Source: Actinophytocola sp035995025
GTDB lineage: Bacteria; Actinomycetota; Actinomycetes; Mycobacteriales; Pseudonocardiaceae
Direction: 5' to 3'
Assembly: GCA_035995025.1 (NCBI GenBank)
Contig: DASYKY010000135.1
Span: 36,014 to 100,013 of the forward strand
Length of the DNA stretch: 64,000 nucleotides
The notes below the pieces were generated by a model. It was not told the origin of the DNA and made no database searches. It saw only the letters and a list, made by a program, of their open reading frames with translations. Positions 15,320 to 22,450 of this stretch are shown one piece after another. Every line of letters starts with the position of its first letter. The stretch's first letter is position 1. Both the position numbers and the translations under genes were made by a program.

Positions 15320-15406
15320 CGCGTGCGGGTCCTGCGCGTATCTGTGGTTGAGTTGCGTCCCGTTCCCCTTGGGTGCGGTTGAGAGCCGCGCGGGTTGGGC
15401 ACGCAT
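15285..15406 (-). repeat. Dispersed linker repeat, copy R1
   Basis: Read on the minus strand it begins at the base after the VOC stop codon (TAA-ATG) and runs 122 bp. It contains the family core CCGCACCCAAGGGGAACGGG, then ACGCAACtCAaCCACA, and ends TTCCGGGGAGGCGG. It invades the last codons of the convergent GlxA-type regulator. Unlike R2, R3 and R5, no gene starts behind its Shine-Dalgarno. Confidence 0.85.
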
Positions 15407-15829
15407 TTATTCCCGGGCTGTTATCTGCTGGATGGTCCAGGCGTTGCCGTCGGGGTCGGCGAAGAAGGCGAAGCCCTGGTTGTTCAGGTCGTCGTCCTCC
15501 TCGGCCGGGCGGAAGCCGGCCGGGCCGGCCACCTGGACCTCGCCGATGTCGACGCCGCGGGACGCCAGCTCGGCGCGGGCCGCGCGGACGTCGTTGACCA
15601 CCAGCTGCAGGCCCTTCAGCGAGCCCGGGGCCATGTCGCCCAGGCCCCTGCCGACCACGATCGAGCAGCCGGAGCCCGGCGGGGTCAGCTGGACCAACCG
15701 CAGGTCCGGGCCGCGCTCGGTGTCGTGGTCGAGGTTGAAGCCCATCCGGGTCTCGTAGAACTCCTTGGCGCGGTCGACGTCCGACACGGGGACTATCACG
15801 ACCTCGAGGGTCCATCTCATGTCACACAT
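15407..15829 (-). CDS. VOC family protein
   Basis: A 140-aa glyoxalase-fold protein: 'VVIVPVSDVDRAKEFYETRMGFNLDHD' starts module 1, and 'GFAFFADPDGNAWTIQQIT' closes module 2. 'RLVQLTPPGSGCSIVVGRGLGD' is the inter-strand segment seen in many actinobacterial homologues. ATG 15820 is an equally good start, since neither has a clear Shine-Dalgarno. Substrate unknown. Directly followed by repeat R1. Confidence 0.85.
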   Translation of the reverse strand: MCDMRWTLEVVIVPVSDVDRAKEFYETRMGFNLDHDTERGPDLRLVQLTPPGSGCSIVVGRGLGDMAPGSLKGLQLVVNDVRAARAELASRGVDIGEVQVAGPAGFRPAEEDDDLNNQGFAFFADPDGNAWTIQQITARE

Positions 15830-15834
15830 GGAAC

Positions 15835-15868
15835 GATCCCGCCAGCTGGTTGGTCAACTGGCGGGATC
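15835..15868. promoter_or_regulatory. 11-bp inverted repeat between VOC and GNAT genes
   Basis: GATCCCGCCAG (15835-15845) pairs with CTGGCGGGATC (15858-15868) across a 12-nt loop, lying only 5 bp upstream of the VOC start and about 80 bp upstream of the divergent GNAT gene. It has no U-tract, so it is more likely an operator or leader hairpin than a simple terminator. Confidence 0.5.
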
Positions 15869-15946
15869 TGGAGCCGTCTCGCTCCCGGGCACGACGCCGG
15901 CCCTGCGCGCGGGATGCCCGGCATTTTCCTGAGTAATCTCGGAACC

Positions 15947-16483
15947 ATGAACCACCTGACCACCGAGCGGCTCGTCGTGCGCCCCTGGGAGCCCGACGAC
16001 GCCGCGGCCGCGCTGGCCATCTTCGGCGCGGAGAAGGTCACCCGATGGCTCACTCCCGCGATGGGCCAGGTCGACGACGAGGCCGCGATGCGGTCCGTGC
16101 TGCAGGCGTGGATCGAGGACCAGCCGAACATGCTGCCGCCCCGCGGGCGGTGGGCCATCCAGCGCAAGGACGACGACGAGGTCATCGGCGGGCTGGGCAT
16201 CCGACTGCTGCCGCCCTACGAGGAGGACCTGGAGCTGAGCTGGCAGCTCCGCCCGGAGGAATGGGGCAACGGCTACGCCGCGGAGGGGGGCCGCGCGCTG
16301 ATCCGGTGGGCGTTCACCCAGGAGATCGACGAGCTGTTCGCCGTCGCGCGGCCGAGCAACACGCGGGCGATCGGCACCGCCAAGCGGCTCGGCATGGGAT
16401 GGGTCGGCGAGACGGACAAGTACTACAACCTGCGCCTGCAGGTGTTCCGCATCCGCCCGAGCGACCTGTCCGAGAACGACTAA
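15947..16483 (+). CDS. GNAT N-acetyltransferase, RimJ/RimL type
   Basis: A 178-aa acetyltransferase-3 family protein: 'TERLVVRPWEPDDAAAALAIF' is the typical N-terminal strand/helix, and 'ELSWQLRPEEWGNGYAAEGGRALIRWAF' contains the acetyl-CoA pyrophosphate loop (Q/R-x-x-G-x-G/A form: WGNGYA). The C-terminal 'NTRAIGTAKRLGMGWVGE' is the conserved N-x-x-S/A-x-x-x-x-x-x-x-G helix. Acceptor unknown. Its stop overlaps the stop of the convergent IclR gene. Confidence 0.88.
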   Translation: MNHLTTERLVVRPWEPDDAAAALAIFGAEKVTRWLTPAMGQVDDEAAMRSVLQAWIEDQPNMLPPRGRWAIQRKDDDEVIGGLGIRLLPPYEEDLELSWQLRPEEWGNGYAAEGGRALIRWAFTQEIDELFAVARPSNTRAIGTAKRLGMGWVGETDKYYNLRLQVFRIRPSDLSEND

Positions 16484-17289
16484 CGCGCGAACATCGGCGC
16501 CTCGACCGGGACGAAACCCTGCACGGGGCCGCCGAGCCGGGCGGTCAGCGCGTGCGCCAGCCGCAGCAGCGACTCGGCCGCCACGTGTGCGCGGTCCGGG
16601 TCCACCGCGGCCTTGACCATGCCCACGCTCAGCGCCCCCACCGGCCCGGCCGGGCCGAGGATCGCGGCGCCGAAGCAGACCATGCCGAGCGCGGTCTCCT
16701 CGTCGTCGATGGCGTAGCGCCGCTTGCCGACGCGCTCGAGCTCCCGGGACAGCTCGTCCAGCGACGCGATGCTGTGCCGGGTGAGCACGTCGAACCGGCC
16801 GTCGGCGTACAGGTTCGCGGTCCGCGCGGGCGGCAGGGCGGCCAGCAGCGCCTTGCCACCGGCCGTGCAGTGCGCGGGCAGCCGGGTGCCGATCTCGTAG
16901 TGCACGGCGACCGGGCGGCTGCCGGGGCGCATGTGGACGTACAGCACGGCCCGACCGTCCAACAGCGACAGCACGATCGTGTCCTCGCCGAGCAGGTCCA
17001 GCTCCGCGTCGACCCGGCGGAACTCCGTGGTCAGGTCCGAGCGGGCGAGGTAGGCCCGGCCGAGCTCGACGACCTTCCAGCCGAGCCGGTAGGTGCCGGT
17101 GGTGGCGCGCGCGAGCAGTCCCGACTCGACGAGTGTCGCGATCACCGCGCGGCAGCTGCTCTTCGGGGCGGGGATGGCCCTGGCGATCTCGCTCAGCGTC
17201 ATCCCGTCCGGGCTGGCGGAGACCACCTCGAGCGCGCGCGCCGCCCGCGCGACGGCGGGGACGGTCGGCTTGGTCGAGGTCGAGGTCAT
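16480..17289 (-). CDS. IclR-family transcriptional regulator
   Basis: A 269-aa protein with an N-terminal winged HTH (residues ~12-70, 'ARALEVVSASPDGMTLSEIARAIPAPKSSCRAVIATL') and a C-terminal GAF-like effector domain. The latter has 'VHYEIGTRLPAHCTAGGKALLAALP', the hallmark loop of IclR ligand pockets. ATG 17289 follows GGATGG; ATG 17301 is also possible. No catabolic gene lies directly beside it, so its regulon is unclear. Confidence 0.9.
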   Translation of the reverse strand: MTSTSTKPTVPAVARAARALEVVSASPDGMTLSEIARAIPAPKSSCRAVIATLVESGLLARATTGTYRLGWKVVELGRAYLARSDLTTEFRRVDAELDLLGEDTIVLSLLDGRAVLYVHMRPGSRPVAVHYEIGTRLPAHCTAGGKALLAALPPARTANLYADGRFDVLTRHSIASLDELSRELERVGKRRYAIDDEETALGMVCFGAAILGPAGPVGALSVGMVKAAVDPDRAHVAAESLLRLAHALTARLGGPVQGFVPVEAPMFAR

Positions 17290-17356
17290 GACGGACACCA
17301 TCCGATCACCGTGGCCGCCCACGGGCAAGGTTCGTCATGTCTTGCTGGGACGGAAT

Positions 17357-18037
17357 TCACCTTCGGACCGGCACGACCACCTGCACGCCTCCATCGGCAA
17401 GCGTGAACCGCGGGGGCTCGAGCCGCCGCAGGTCGCCGTCCACATTGAACTCCGTGCCGGCCGCCACGTCGACGTCGATCACGCGGCCGCGGTGGTGCGG
17501 CACGTCCCCCTGCCGGGTGAGCATCGCGCGCCGCATGCGGTAGCCGTGCCGCGCGAGCGCGAGCCGCGAGCCCGCCGGCACGATCGCCACGTGGAGGCGG
17601 CCGTCGTCGGCGCGGGTGCCGCCGATGTTCGCGCCACCACCGAACGCCCCGCTCACCGCGACGACGACCTGCCAGGCGTCGCCGTCGAACACGGTCTCGC
17701 CGTCGCAGCGCACGGTGCACGGCGTGTGCGGCGCGGTCAGCCCGGCCGCGGCGGCGTTGACGAACGGGTGCCCGTTCGCCTCGCCGACCTCGCGGTGCCG
17801 CGTGCGCGCGGCCGGGTCGGCGGCGAGTGCGCACGCCCGCTCGAGGTCGCGGGGCAGATTCAGCGCGGTGGCGAAGTCGTTGGCCGTGCCGGCGGGGAGC
17901 ACGGCGAGCGGCACGCCGGCAGCGGCCGCCGCCCGCGCGGTCACCGCCGCGCCGCGGCCGGTCAGCAGGCCGGCGATGCGTTCGCCGTCGGTTCGGCCGC
18001 TGCCGGATCTCCGGTTGGCGACGAGCACGAGGCGCAT
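17357..18037 (-). CDS. Diacylglycerol/sphingosine kinase-like protein lacking the GGDGT motif
   Basis: A 226-aa protein, while the family is normally ~290-310. The N-terminal 'MRLVLVANRRSGSGRTDGERIAGLL' and 'VPLAVLPAGTANDFATALNLPRDLERA' are the usual flanks of the catalytic core. The ~45 residues that should lie between them, including the nucleotide-binding GGDGT, are missing: 'GRGAAVTARAAAAAGVPLAVLP' joins directly. The C-terminal beta-sandwich ('HVAIVPAGSRLALARHGYRMRRA', 'FNVDGDLRRLEPPRFTL') is intact. Probably catalytically dead or a decayed lipid kinase. The clean in-frame join argues against sequencing error. Confidence 0.82.
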   Translation of the reverse strand: MRLVLVANRRSGSGRTDGERIAGLLTGRGAAVTARAAAAAGVPLAVLPAGTANDFATALNLPRDLERACALAADPAARTRHREVGEANGHPFVNAAAAGLTAPHTPCTVRCDGETVFDGDAWQVVVAVSGAFGGGANIGGTRADDGRLHVAIVPAGSRLALARHGYRMRRAMLTRQGDVPHHRGRVIDVDVAAGTEFNVDGDLRRLEPPRFTLADGGVQVVVPVRR

Positions 18038-18114
18038 CCGGACATTCTGCCCGCTCCGGACGATCGTGGCGCGCTCGCCGGGTTTTGTCGGTGGGTGCTG
18101 CCATGGTGGGGGCC

Positions 18115-18810
18115 ATGGACATCCACGGGTCGGCAGCGGTCGTCACCGGCGCCGGGGTCGGCAGCGGGCTGGCGATCGCGGAACGCCTGCTCGACGACGG
18201 CGCGCGGGTCGCGCTGACCGACCTCGCGCAGACCGACGGCCTCGCCGCGCTGCTCGACCGGGCCGGTGACCGCGCGGCGTTCGTCCCGGCCGACCTGACG
18301 GTAGACGCGGACGTCGAGCGCGTGGTCGACGTGGCGGCCGGCACCTTCGGCGGTCTGTCGGTGCTGGTCAACAACGCCGGCGGCGGCGCGGACGTGCCGG
18401 CCCGCTTCCCGGACGCGACCCCGGACGAGTGGACCCGCACGCTCTGGCTGAACCTGCGCACGCCGCTGCTGGCCACCCAGCTCGCGCTGCCCCACCTGCG
18501 CGCGGCCGGCGGCGCGGTGGTCAACATCGGCTCCACCGCGGGCGTCGGTGCCGATCCGTACGAGTGGCCGGAGTACGGCGCGGCCAAGGCGGGCCTGATC
18601 CGGGCGAGCGCGTGCCTCGCGCGGGTGGACGGGGTGCGGGTGAACTGCGTGGTGCCGGACTGGCTCGCCACCGACCGCGCGCTGGCCGAGCTGGCGGAGC
18701 TGCCCGAGACGGTGCCACCGCCGATCCCGCTGTCGCGCCTGTGCGACGCGGTCGTCGACCTGGTGCGGGACGAGGATGCGGCCGGCCGGGTCGTGGTGCT
18801 GCGACGATGA
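18115..18810 (+). CDS. SDR-family oxidoreductase
   Basis: A 231-aa classical SDR: 'AAVVTGAGVGSGLAIAERLL' (TGxxxGxG), 'LVNNAGGGADVP' (NNAG), Ser in 'VVNIGSTAGVG', and the catalytic YxxxK in 'EYGAAKAGLIRASACLA'. The full S-Y-K set predicts an active dehydrogenase/reductase; substrate unknown. ATG 18115 follows GGTGGGGGCC; ATG 18103 is the alternative. It shares ATGA with the ECF sigma gene downstream, so the three-gene run SDR-sigma-anti-sigma is one coupled operon. Confidence 0.9.
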   Translation: MDIHGSAAVVTGAGVGSGLAIAERLLDDGARVALTDLAQTDGLAALLDRAGDRAAFVPADLTVDADVERVVDVAAGTFGGLSVLVNNAGGGADVPARFPDATPDEWTRTLWLNLRTPLLATQLALPHLRAAGGAVVNIGSTAGVGADPYEWPEYGAAKAGLIRASACLARVDGVRVNCVVPDWLATDRALAELAELPETVPPPIPLSRLCDAVVDLVRDEDAAGRVVVLRR

Positions 18811-19466
18811 GCGGCATGACCGAGCCGGCGGGCCTGCCACCCGACGAGGCGCTCGTCGCCGGCCTGCGGGCCGGGGACGACGCGGTGTTCGCGCTGCTGC
18901 TGGACGCGTGGTCGGCCGGCATGCTGCGGCTCGCCCGCGCGTTCGTCTCCACTCCGGACTCCGCGGCCGAGGTCGTGCAGGACGCGTGGCTGGGCGTCAT
19001 CGAGGGCGTCGACCGGTTCGCCGGGCGGTCCTCGTTGAAGACGTGGGTGTACCGGATCCTGGTCAACACGGCCAAACGCCGCCGCGACCGAGAGCGCCGG
19101 ACCGTGCCGTGGAGCAGCCTCGGCCCGGAGGACCGCGGGCCGACCGTCGAACCCGAGCGGTTCCAGGGGCCCGGCGAGCCGTACCCGGGCCACTGGCGCG
19201 AGTTCCCCGAGCCGTGGCCCTCTCCCGAGCAGCACGCGCTGGCCGCGGAGACCCGGGCCCGGGTGGCCGCCGCCGTCGAGCGGTTACCCGAGCGGCAACG
19301 AGTGGTGATCGTGCTGCGCGACGTCGAGGGATACGACGCGGTGGAGGTGTGCTCGATACTGGAGATCAGCGCGGCCAACCAGCGGGTACTCCTGCACCGT
19401 GCGCGTGCGTTCGTCCGCGCCGAGCTGGAAACGTACTTCGCGAGTACCAGGGACAGGACGTCATGA
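18807..19466 (+). CDS. ECF-family RNA polymerase sigma factor
   Basis: A 219-aa protein with region 2 at ~20-85 ('AWSAGMLRLARAFVSTPDSAAEVVQDAWLGVIEGVDRFAGRSSLKTWVYRILVNTAKRRR') and region 4 at ~145-200 ('VAAAVERLPERQRVVIVLRDVEGYDAVEVCSILEISAANQRVLLHRAR'). There is no extra C-terminal domain. The following gene, overlapping by ATGA, encodes a zinc-containing anti-sigma factor, the usual partner arrangement. The linker between regions 2 and 4 is long and Pro-rich. Confidence 0.93.
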   Translation: MSGMTEPAGLPPDEALVAGLRAGDDAVFALLLDAWSAGMLRLARAFVSTPDSAAEVVQDAWLGVIEGVDRFAGRSSLKTWVYRILVNTAKRRRDRERRTVPWSSLGPEDRGPTVEPERFQGPGEPYPGHWREFPEPWPSPEQHALAAETRARVAAAVERLPERQRVVIVLRDVEGYDAVEVCSILEISAANQRVLLHRARAFVRAELETYFASTRDRTS

Positions 19467-19717
19467 GTGATCTTGCCTGCGACGAGTTGGTCGAGCTGGT
19501 CACGGAGTTCCTCGACGGCGCCCTGGACCCGGCGACCGAGCGGCGGGTGACCGACCACCTGGCGCTGTGCGACGGCTGCACCACGTACGTGGCGCAGTTC
19601 CGCGCGACGGTCGACGAGCTGGGCCACCTGCCGGCCGGAGAGGTCACCCAGCTGCCCGCGCCGGCCCGCGACGCGCTGCTCACCGCCTTCCGCAGGAATC
19701 GCGGAAAGTCCGTGTAA
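19463..19717 (+). CDS. Soluble zinc-finger (ZAS) anti-sigma factor
   Basis: An 84-aa protein with the ZAS signature H-x3-C-x2-C ('TDHLALCDGCTTYVAQF') after an N-terminal helix ('CDELVELVTEFLDGALDP'). No membrane segment, so a cytoplasmic anti-sigma that binds the ECF factor encoded immediately upstream; many such proteins are redox or zinc responsive. Start ATG shares ATGA with the sigma stop. Confidence 0.9.
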   Translation: MSDLACDELVELVTEFLDGALDPATERRVTDHLALCDGCTTYVAQFRATVDELGHLPAGEVTQLPAPARDALLTAFRRNRGKSV

Positions 19718-19749
19718 CGCCGGGCGGGGGTCGCGTCACTGCACGGTTC

Positions 19750-20985
19750 ATGACCACGAACGGCACGACCACGAACTCGCTGCACCGCCGCCTGCTGCCC
19801 CTCTACGTGGGCGTCGCCCTGCAGGGCTTCCTGCTCTGGCTGCCGGTCGAGAAGCTGTTCATGAACGAGATCGGCTTCGACCCCGCGTCCGTGGGCCTGA
19901 TGGCCGCCGCCTACGCCGGGATCGTGCCGTTCATCGAGGTGCCGTCGGGCATCCTCGCCGACCGGTGGAGCAGGCGCGGCGTGCTGGTCATCTCCAGCGT
20001 GGCGCTCGCGGTGAGCACGCTGATCGGCGGGCTGAGCCACAACGTGGCGACCTACATCGTCGGCGCGCTCGTGCTCGGCGTGTACTTCGCCTTGTACTCG
20101 GGCACGGTCGAGTCGATGGTCTACGACACCGTGGTCGAGGAGACCGGCGACGGCGCCGCCTTCGAGCGGCTGATCGGGCGGGCACGGTTCGTCGAGAGCA
20201 TGGCGCTCGTGGCCAGCTCGCTGCTCGGCGGCTGGGTCGCGAGCCTGCTGCCGACGCGGGTGACCTACCTCCTGTCCGTCCCGTTCGTGCTGGCCTCGAT
20301 CATCGCGTACCTGCGGTTCCGCGAGCCGCGGCTGCACCGGGCGGGCGAGCCCGCGCCGCTGCGCAGGCACATCGCGACGACCGTGCGGACGCTGACCCAC
20401 CAGCGGGCGCTGGCGCCGGTGATCCTGCTGTCCGTGCTGGTCGCCGTGCTCATGCAGACCGTGTTCGAGTTCGGTCCCCTGTGGCTGGTCGCGGTGTCGG
20501 CCCCAGCCGTCCTTTTCGGACCGTACTGGGCGGGCCTGACGTCCACGATCGGCATCGGCGGCCTGCTCGCCGGGCGGCTCGACCTCACCCGCCCGGCCAC
20601 CCTGGCCGCGGTGGGCGGGTTGATCGTGGCCTCGGCCGCGGCGCTGACCGTGACCACGAGCCTCGTGGCGATCACCGCCGCGCAGATCGTGCTGGCGCTG
20701 CTGCTGATGGTGATCTCCGTGCACGTGAGCCAGCTGCTGCACGACGCGGTCCCGGCCGAGGTGCGCACCGGTGTCGCATCCGGCGTCAGTACGTTCACCT
20801 GGCTGGTGTTCCTGCCGTTCTCGCTGGTGTTCGGCGCCGTGAGCGACGCGGTCGGCGTGCACGCGGCGGCCGCGCTGATCGTCGGCTTCGCGGTGCTGGT
20901 GGTGGCCCTGATGGTGGTCGCCGCCCGCCGCAAGGCCCCGGTCGCCGAGCCGGAGATGCCGGCGCCGGCGTTGGTCGCGGCATGA
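19750..20985 (+). CDS. MFS transporter
   Basis: A 411-aa protein with about 12 hydrophobic segments. After 'RRLLPLYVGVALQGFLLWLPVEKLF' comes the MFS loop 2-3 motif 'GILADRWSRRGVLVISSVAL', followed by a charged mid-loop near residue 190 ('RFREPRLHRAGEPAPLRRH'). Drug or metabolite exporters of this layout are common; the substrate is not predictable. ATG 19750 is the only sensible start. It lies between two paralogous ZAS genes and its stop overlaps the second (ATGA), so it is probably controlled by the ECF sigma factor. Confidence 0.9.
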   Translation: MTTNGTTTNSLHRRLLPLYVGVALQGFLLWLPVEKLFMNEIGFDPASVGLMAAAYAGIVPFIEVPSGILADRWSRRGVLVISSVALAVSTLIGGLSHNVATYIVGALVLGVYFALYSGTVESMVYDTVVEETGDGAAFERLIGRARFVESMALVASSLLGGWVASLLPTRVTYLLSVPFVLASIIAYLRFREPRLHRAGEPAPLRRHIATTVRTLTHQRALAPVILLSVLVAVLMQTVFEFGPLWLVAVSAPAVLFGPYWAGLTSTIGIGGLLAGRLDLTRPATLAAVGGLIVASAAALTVTTSLVAITAAQIVLALLLMVISVHVSQLLHDAVPAEVRTGVASGVSTFTWLVFLPFSLVFGAVSDAVGVHAAAALIVGFAVLVVALMVVAARRKAPVAEPEMPAPALVAA

Positions 20986-21245
20986 GGTGCGCGGAGTTCG
21001 TCGAGCTGGCGAGCGACTGTCTCGACGGGGTGCTCGACCCGGACGTGGCGCGGCGTGTCGCCGCCCACCCGGGCGAGTGCCCCGGCTGCACGGTCTACCT
21101 CGATCAGCTGCGGCGCACGGTCGAGCTGCTCGGCGGGCTCAGCGCCAGACCTCCGCGCCCACCTCCCCGCGCTCGGCGAAGTTCCGCTCGAACTCCTCGC
21201 GTAAACGGGCGAACCGCGGATCACAGCTACCGCCGACGGCCGTGA
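20982..21245 (+). CDS. ZAS anti-sigma paralogue with an out-of-place C-terminal tail
   Basis: An 87-aa frame. Residues 1-~52 ('RCAEFVELASDCLDGVLDPDVARRVAAHPGECPGCTVYLDQLRRTVELLG') are a clear paralogue of the anti-sigma factor at 19463, with the H-x3-C-x2-C finger kept. From about residue 53 the sequence turns into Pro/Arg-rich noise because the DNA there is antisense to a serine-hydrolase remnant (21139-21246). A recombination junction near 21140 thus replaced its 3' end. It may still fold as a minimal zinc finger. Confidence 0.7.
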   Translation: MRCAEFVELASDCLDGVLDPDVARRVAAHPGECPGCTVYLDQLRRTVELLGGLSARPPRPPPRARRSSARTPRVNGRTADHSYRRRP

Positions 21246-21246
21246 T
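21139..21246 (-). pseudogene. N-terminal remnant of a beta-lactamase-family serine hydrolase (EstB-like)
   Basis: The minus strand encodes 'TAVGGSCDPRFARLREEFERNFAERGEVGA', which matches the highly conserved first ~30 residues of actinobacterial EstB-type serine hydrolases (normally continuing toward 'V-x-V-x-x-x-G-x-x-V-V-D-L-W-G'). It stops four residues later at the junction with the ZAS gene. The expected start codon reads ATC instead of ATG/GTG. None of the catalytic domain remains. Confidence 0.65.
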
Positions 21247-21389
21247 CGTGGTCGACGTCCCACCGGTTGTCCAGTGTGGACAGTCGCAGGCGCGTCCCGC
21301 GCAACACCACGACGAGCCGTCTACATTGTCGGGATGCTGGTGGTTCCGTTTCGCCCCGAGACGCGGGACCGACAACTCCCGGAGTAGCC

Positions 21390-21689
21390 ATGGATCCCGC
21401 GGTGCAGACGCTGATCGACGCCATCAACGCAGGCGATCGGTCAGCCTTCCTCGCCGGCCTGTCGGCCGGCGCCACGATGACCGACGACGGCGCTCCCCGC
21501 GACCTGGCGGCGTGGGTGGACAAGGAGATCTTCACGGTCAACGGCCACCTCGAGGTGGAGTCCTCGACCGACGACGGCCGCTCGCTCGTGGCCCGGTACC
21601 GCAACGACACGTGGGGCGAGATGCACACGACGTGGCGGTTCACCGTCGAGAACGGAAAGGTGAGCCGGTTCGACACCGGCCAGGCCTGA
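21390..21689 (+). CDS. NTF2-like/SnoaL-like small protein
   Basis: A 99-aa cone-shaped alpha+beta fold: 'VQTLIDAINAGDRSAFLAGL' is the first helix pair, then 'MTDDGAPRDLAAWVDKEIF' and beta strands ending 'HTTWRFTVENGKVSRFDTGQA'. ATG 21390 follows CCCGGAG. Such stand-alone domains act as isomerases, binding proteins or unknowns. No operon partner. Confidence 0.82.
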   Translation: MDPAVQTLIDAINAGDRSAFLAGLSAGATMTDDGAPRDLAAWVDKEIFTVNGHLEVESSTDDGRSLVARYRNDTWGEMHTTWRFTVENGKVSRFDTGQA

Positions 21690-21718
21690 CCGGCCGGCCG
21701 GCGCCGGGCTCGGTTCGG

Positions 21719-21790
21719 TCAGTGGCGGCGGCCGACGCGACGTGCGGTGCGCCGCGACGTTCGGCGTGCCATTCGGCGAACTCGGAACAT
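21719..21790 (-). CDS. 23-aa arginine-rich peptide downstream of the DUF6325-like gene
   Basis: ATG 21790 follows a strong GAGAGGAGG 6 nt upstream. The peptide is almost entirely 'RR' repeats separated by small residues ('MARRTSRRTARRVGRRH'). It starts 28 bp after the stop of the gene at 21819 and reads the same way, so they are likely co-transcribed. Very basic, possibly nucleic-acid or membrane binding. Confidence 0.55.
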   Translation of the reverse strand: MFRVRRMARRTSRRTARRVGRRH

Positions 21791-21818
21791 GCCACACCTC
21801 CTCTCGTGCTCGATGGCG

Positions 21819-22364
21819 TCAGGACTGCGGGCTGGCGGCCAGCTCCTGCTCGTGCATGGCCTGCGCCTCGACCGCGGTGACCAGGCCGAGATCGACCAGG
21901 TCCAACGGGCTGACGAACCCGTCGTTGATGCGGTAGCCGCCGGCCGACATGACGGCGTCGCGGAGCGGGATCGCCCACCGGTGCTCCAGCAGCACGAGCG
22001 CCGCCGCGGAGCCGTTGGGGATCTCCTCGAGGACGTCCCACGCGTCCTCGTCGGTGAACGCCCTGGCACCTTCCGCACCGGCCTCGGCACCCGCGGCCGC
22101 CCCGGCCAGCATGCCCTCCTCGCCATCGATGCCCAGCCCGATCAGCGCACCGATCTTGGTGCCGAGCTCGACGGCCTCCTCGTCGGTGATGTTGGACAGG
22201 TGCACCACCTCGATGTCGCCCGTGTCGTCCTTGTGCACCGCGAGTGCGTCGATCACGTACACGACGTCACTCTCGCGCAACCGGTCCAGCTCCGCGACGA
22301 TCTGCCCGTGGAAGTTCGGCTCCGGAAAGCCGAGCACCAAGAGCTGTACAGGTCCGATGGTCAT
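21819..22364 (-). CDS. DUF6325/DUF1269-like protein
   Basis: A 181-aa protein. It begins 'IGPVQLLVLGFPEPNFHGQIVAELDRLRESDVVYVIDALAVHKDD', the typical ferredoxin-like start of the DUF1269/DUF6325 group, continues with a Gly/Ala-rich helix ('GMLAGAAAGAEAGAEGA'), then 'SAAALVLLEHRWAIPLRDAVMSAGG'. It starts behind GGGAAGGAG. Members are common in actinobacterial stress regulons, with no known biochemical function. Confidence 0.8.
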   Translation of the reverse strand: MTIGPVQLLVLGFPEPNFHGQIVAELDRLRESDVVYVIDALAVHKDDTGDIEVVHLSNITDEEAVELGTKIGALIGLGIDGEEGMLAGAAAGAEAGAEGARAFTDEDAWDVLEEIPNGSAAALVLLEHRWAIPLRDAVMSAGGYRINDGFVSPLDLVDLGLVTAVEAQAMHEQELAASPQS

Positions 22365-22450
22365 TGGCTGACTCCTTCCCTCGGGCCACCGTCGCCCGGC
22401 CCGCGGCGTGCCGCCTCATCCGCTGCGGGTGACGTCTCTACGGTGCTGGC

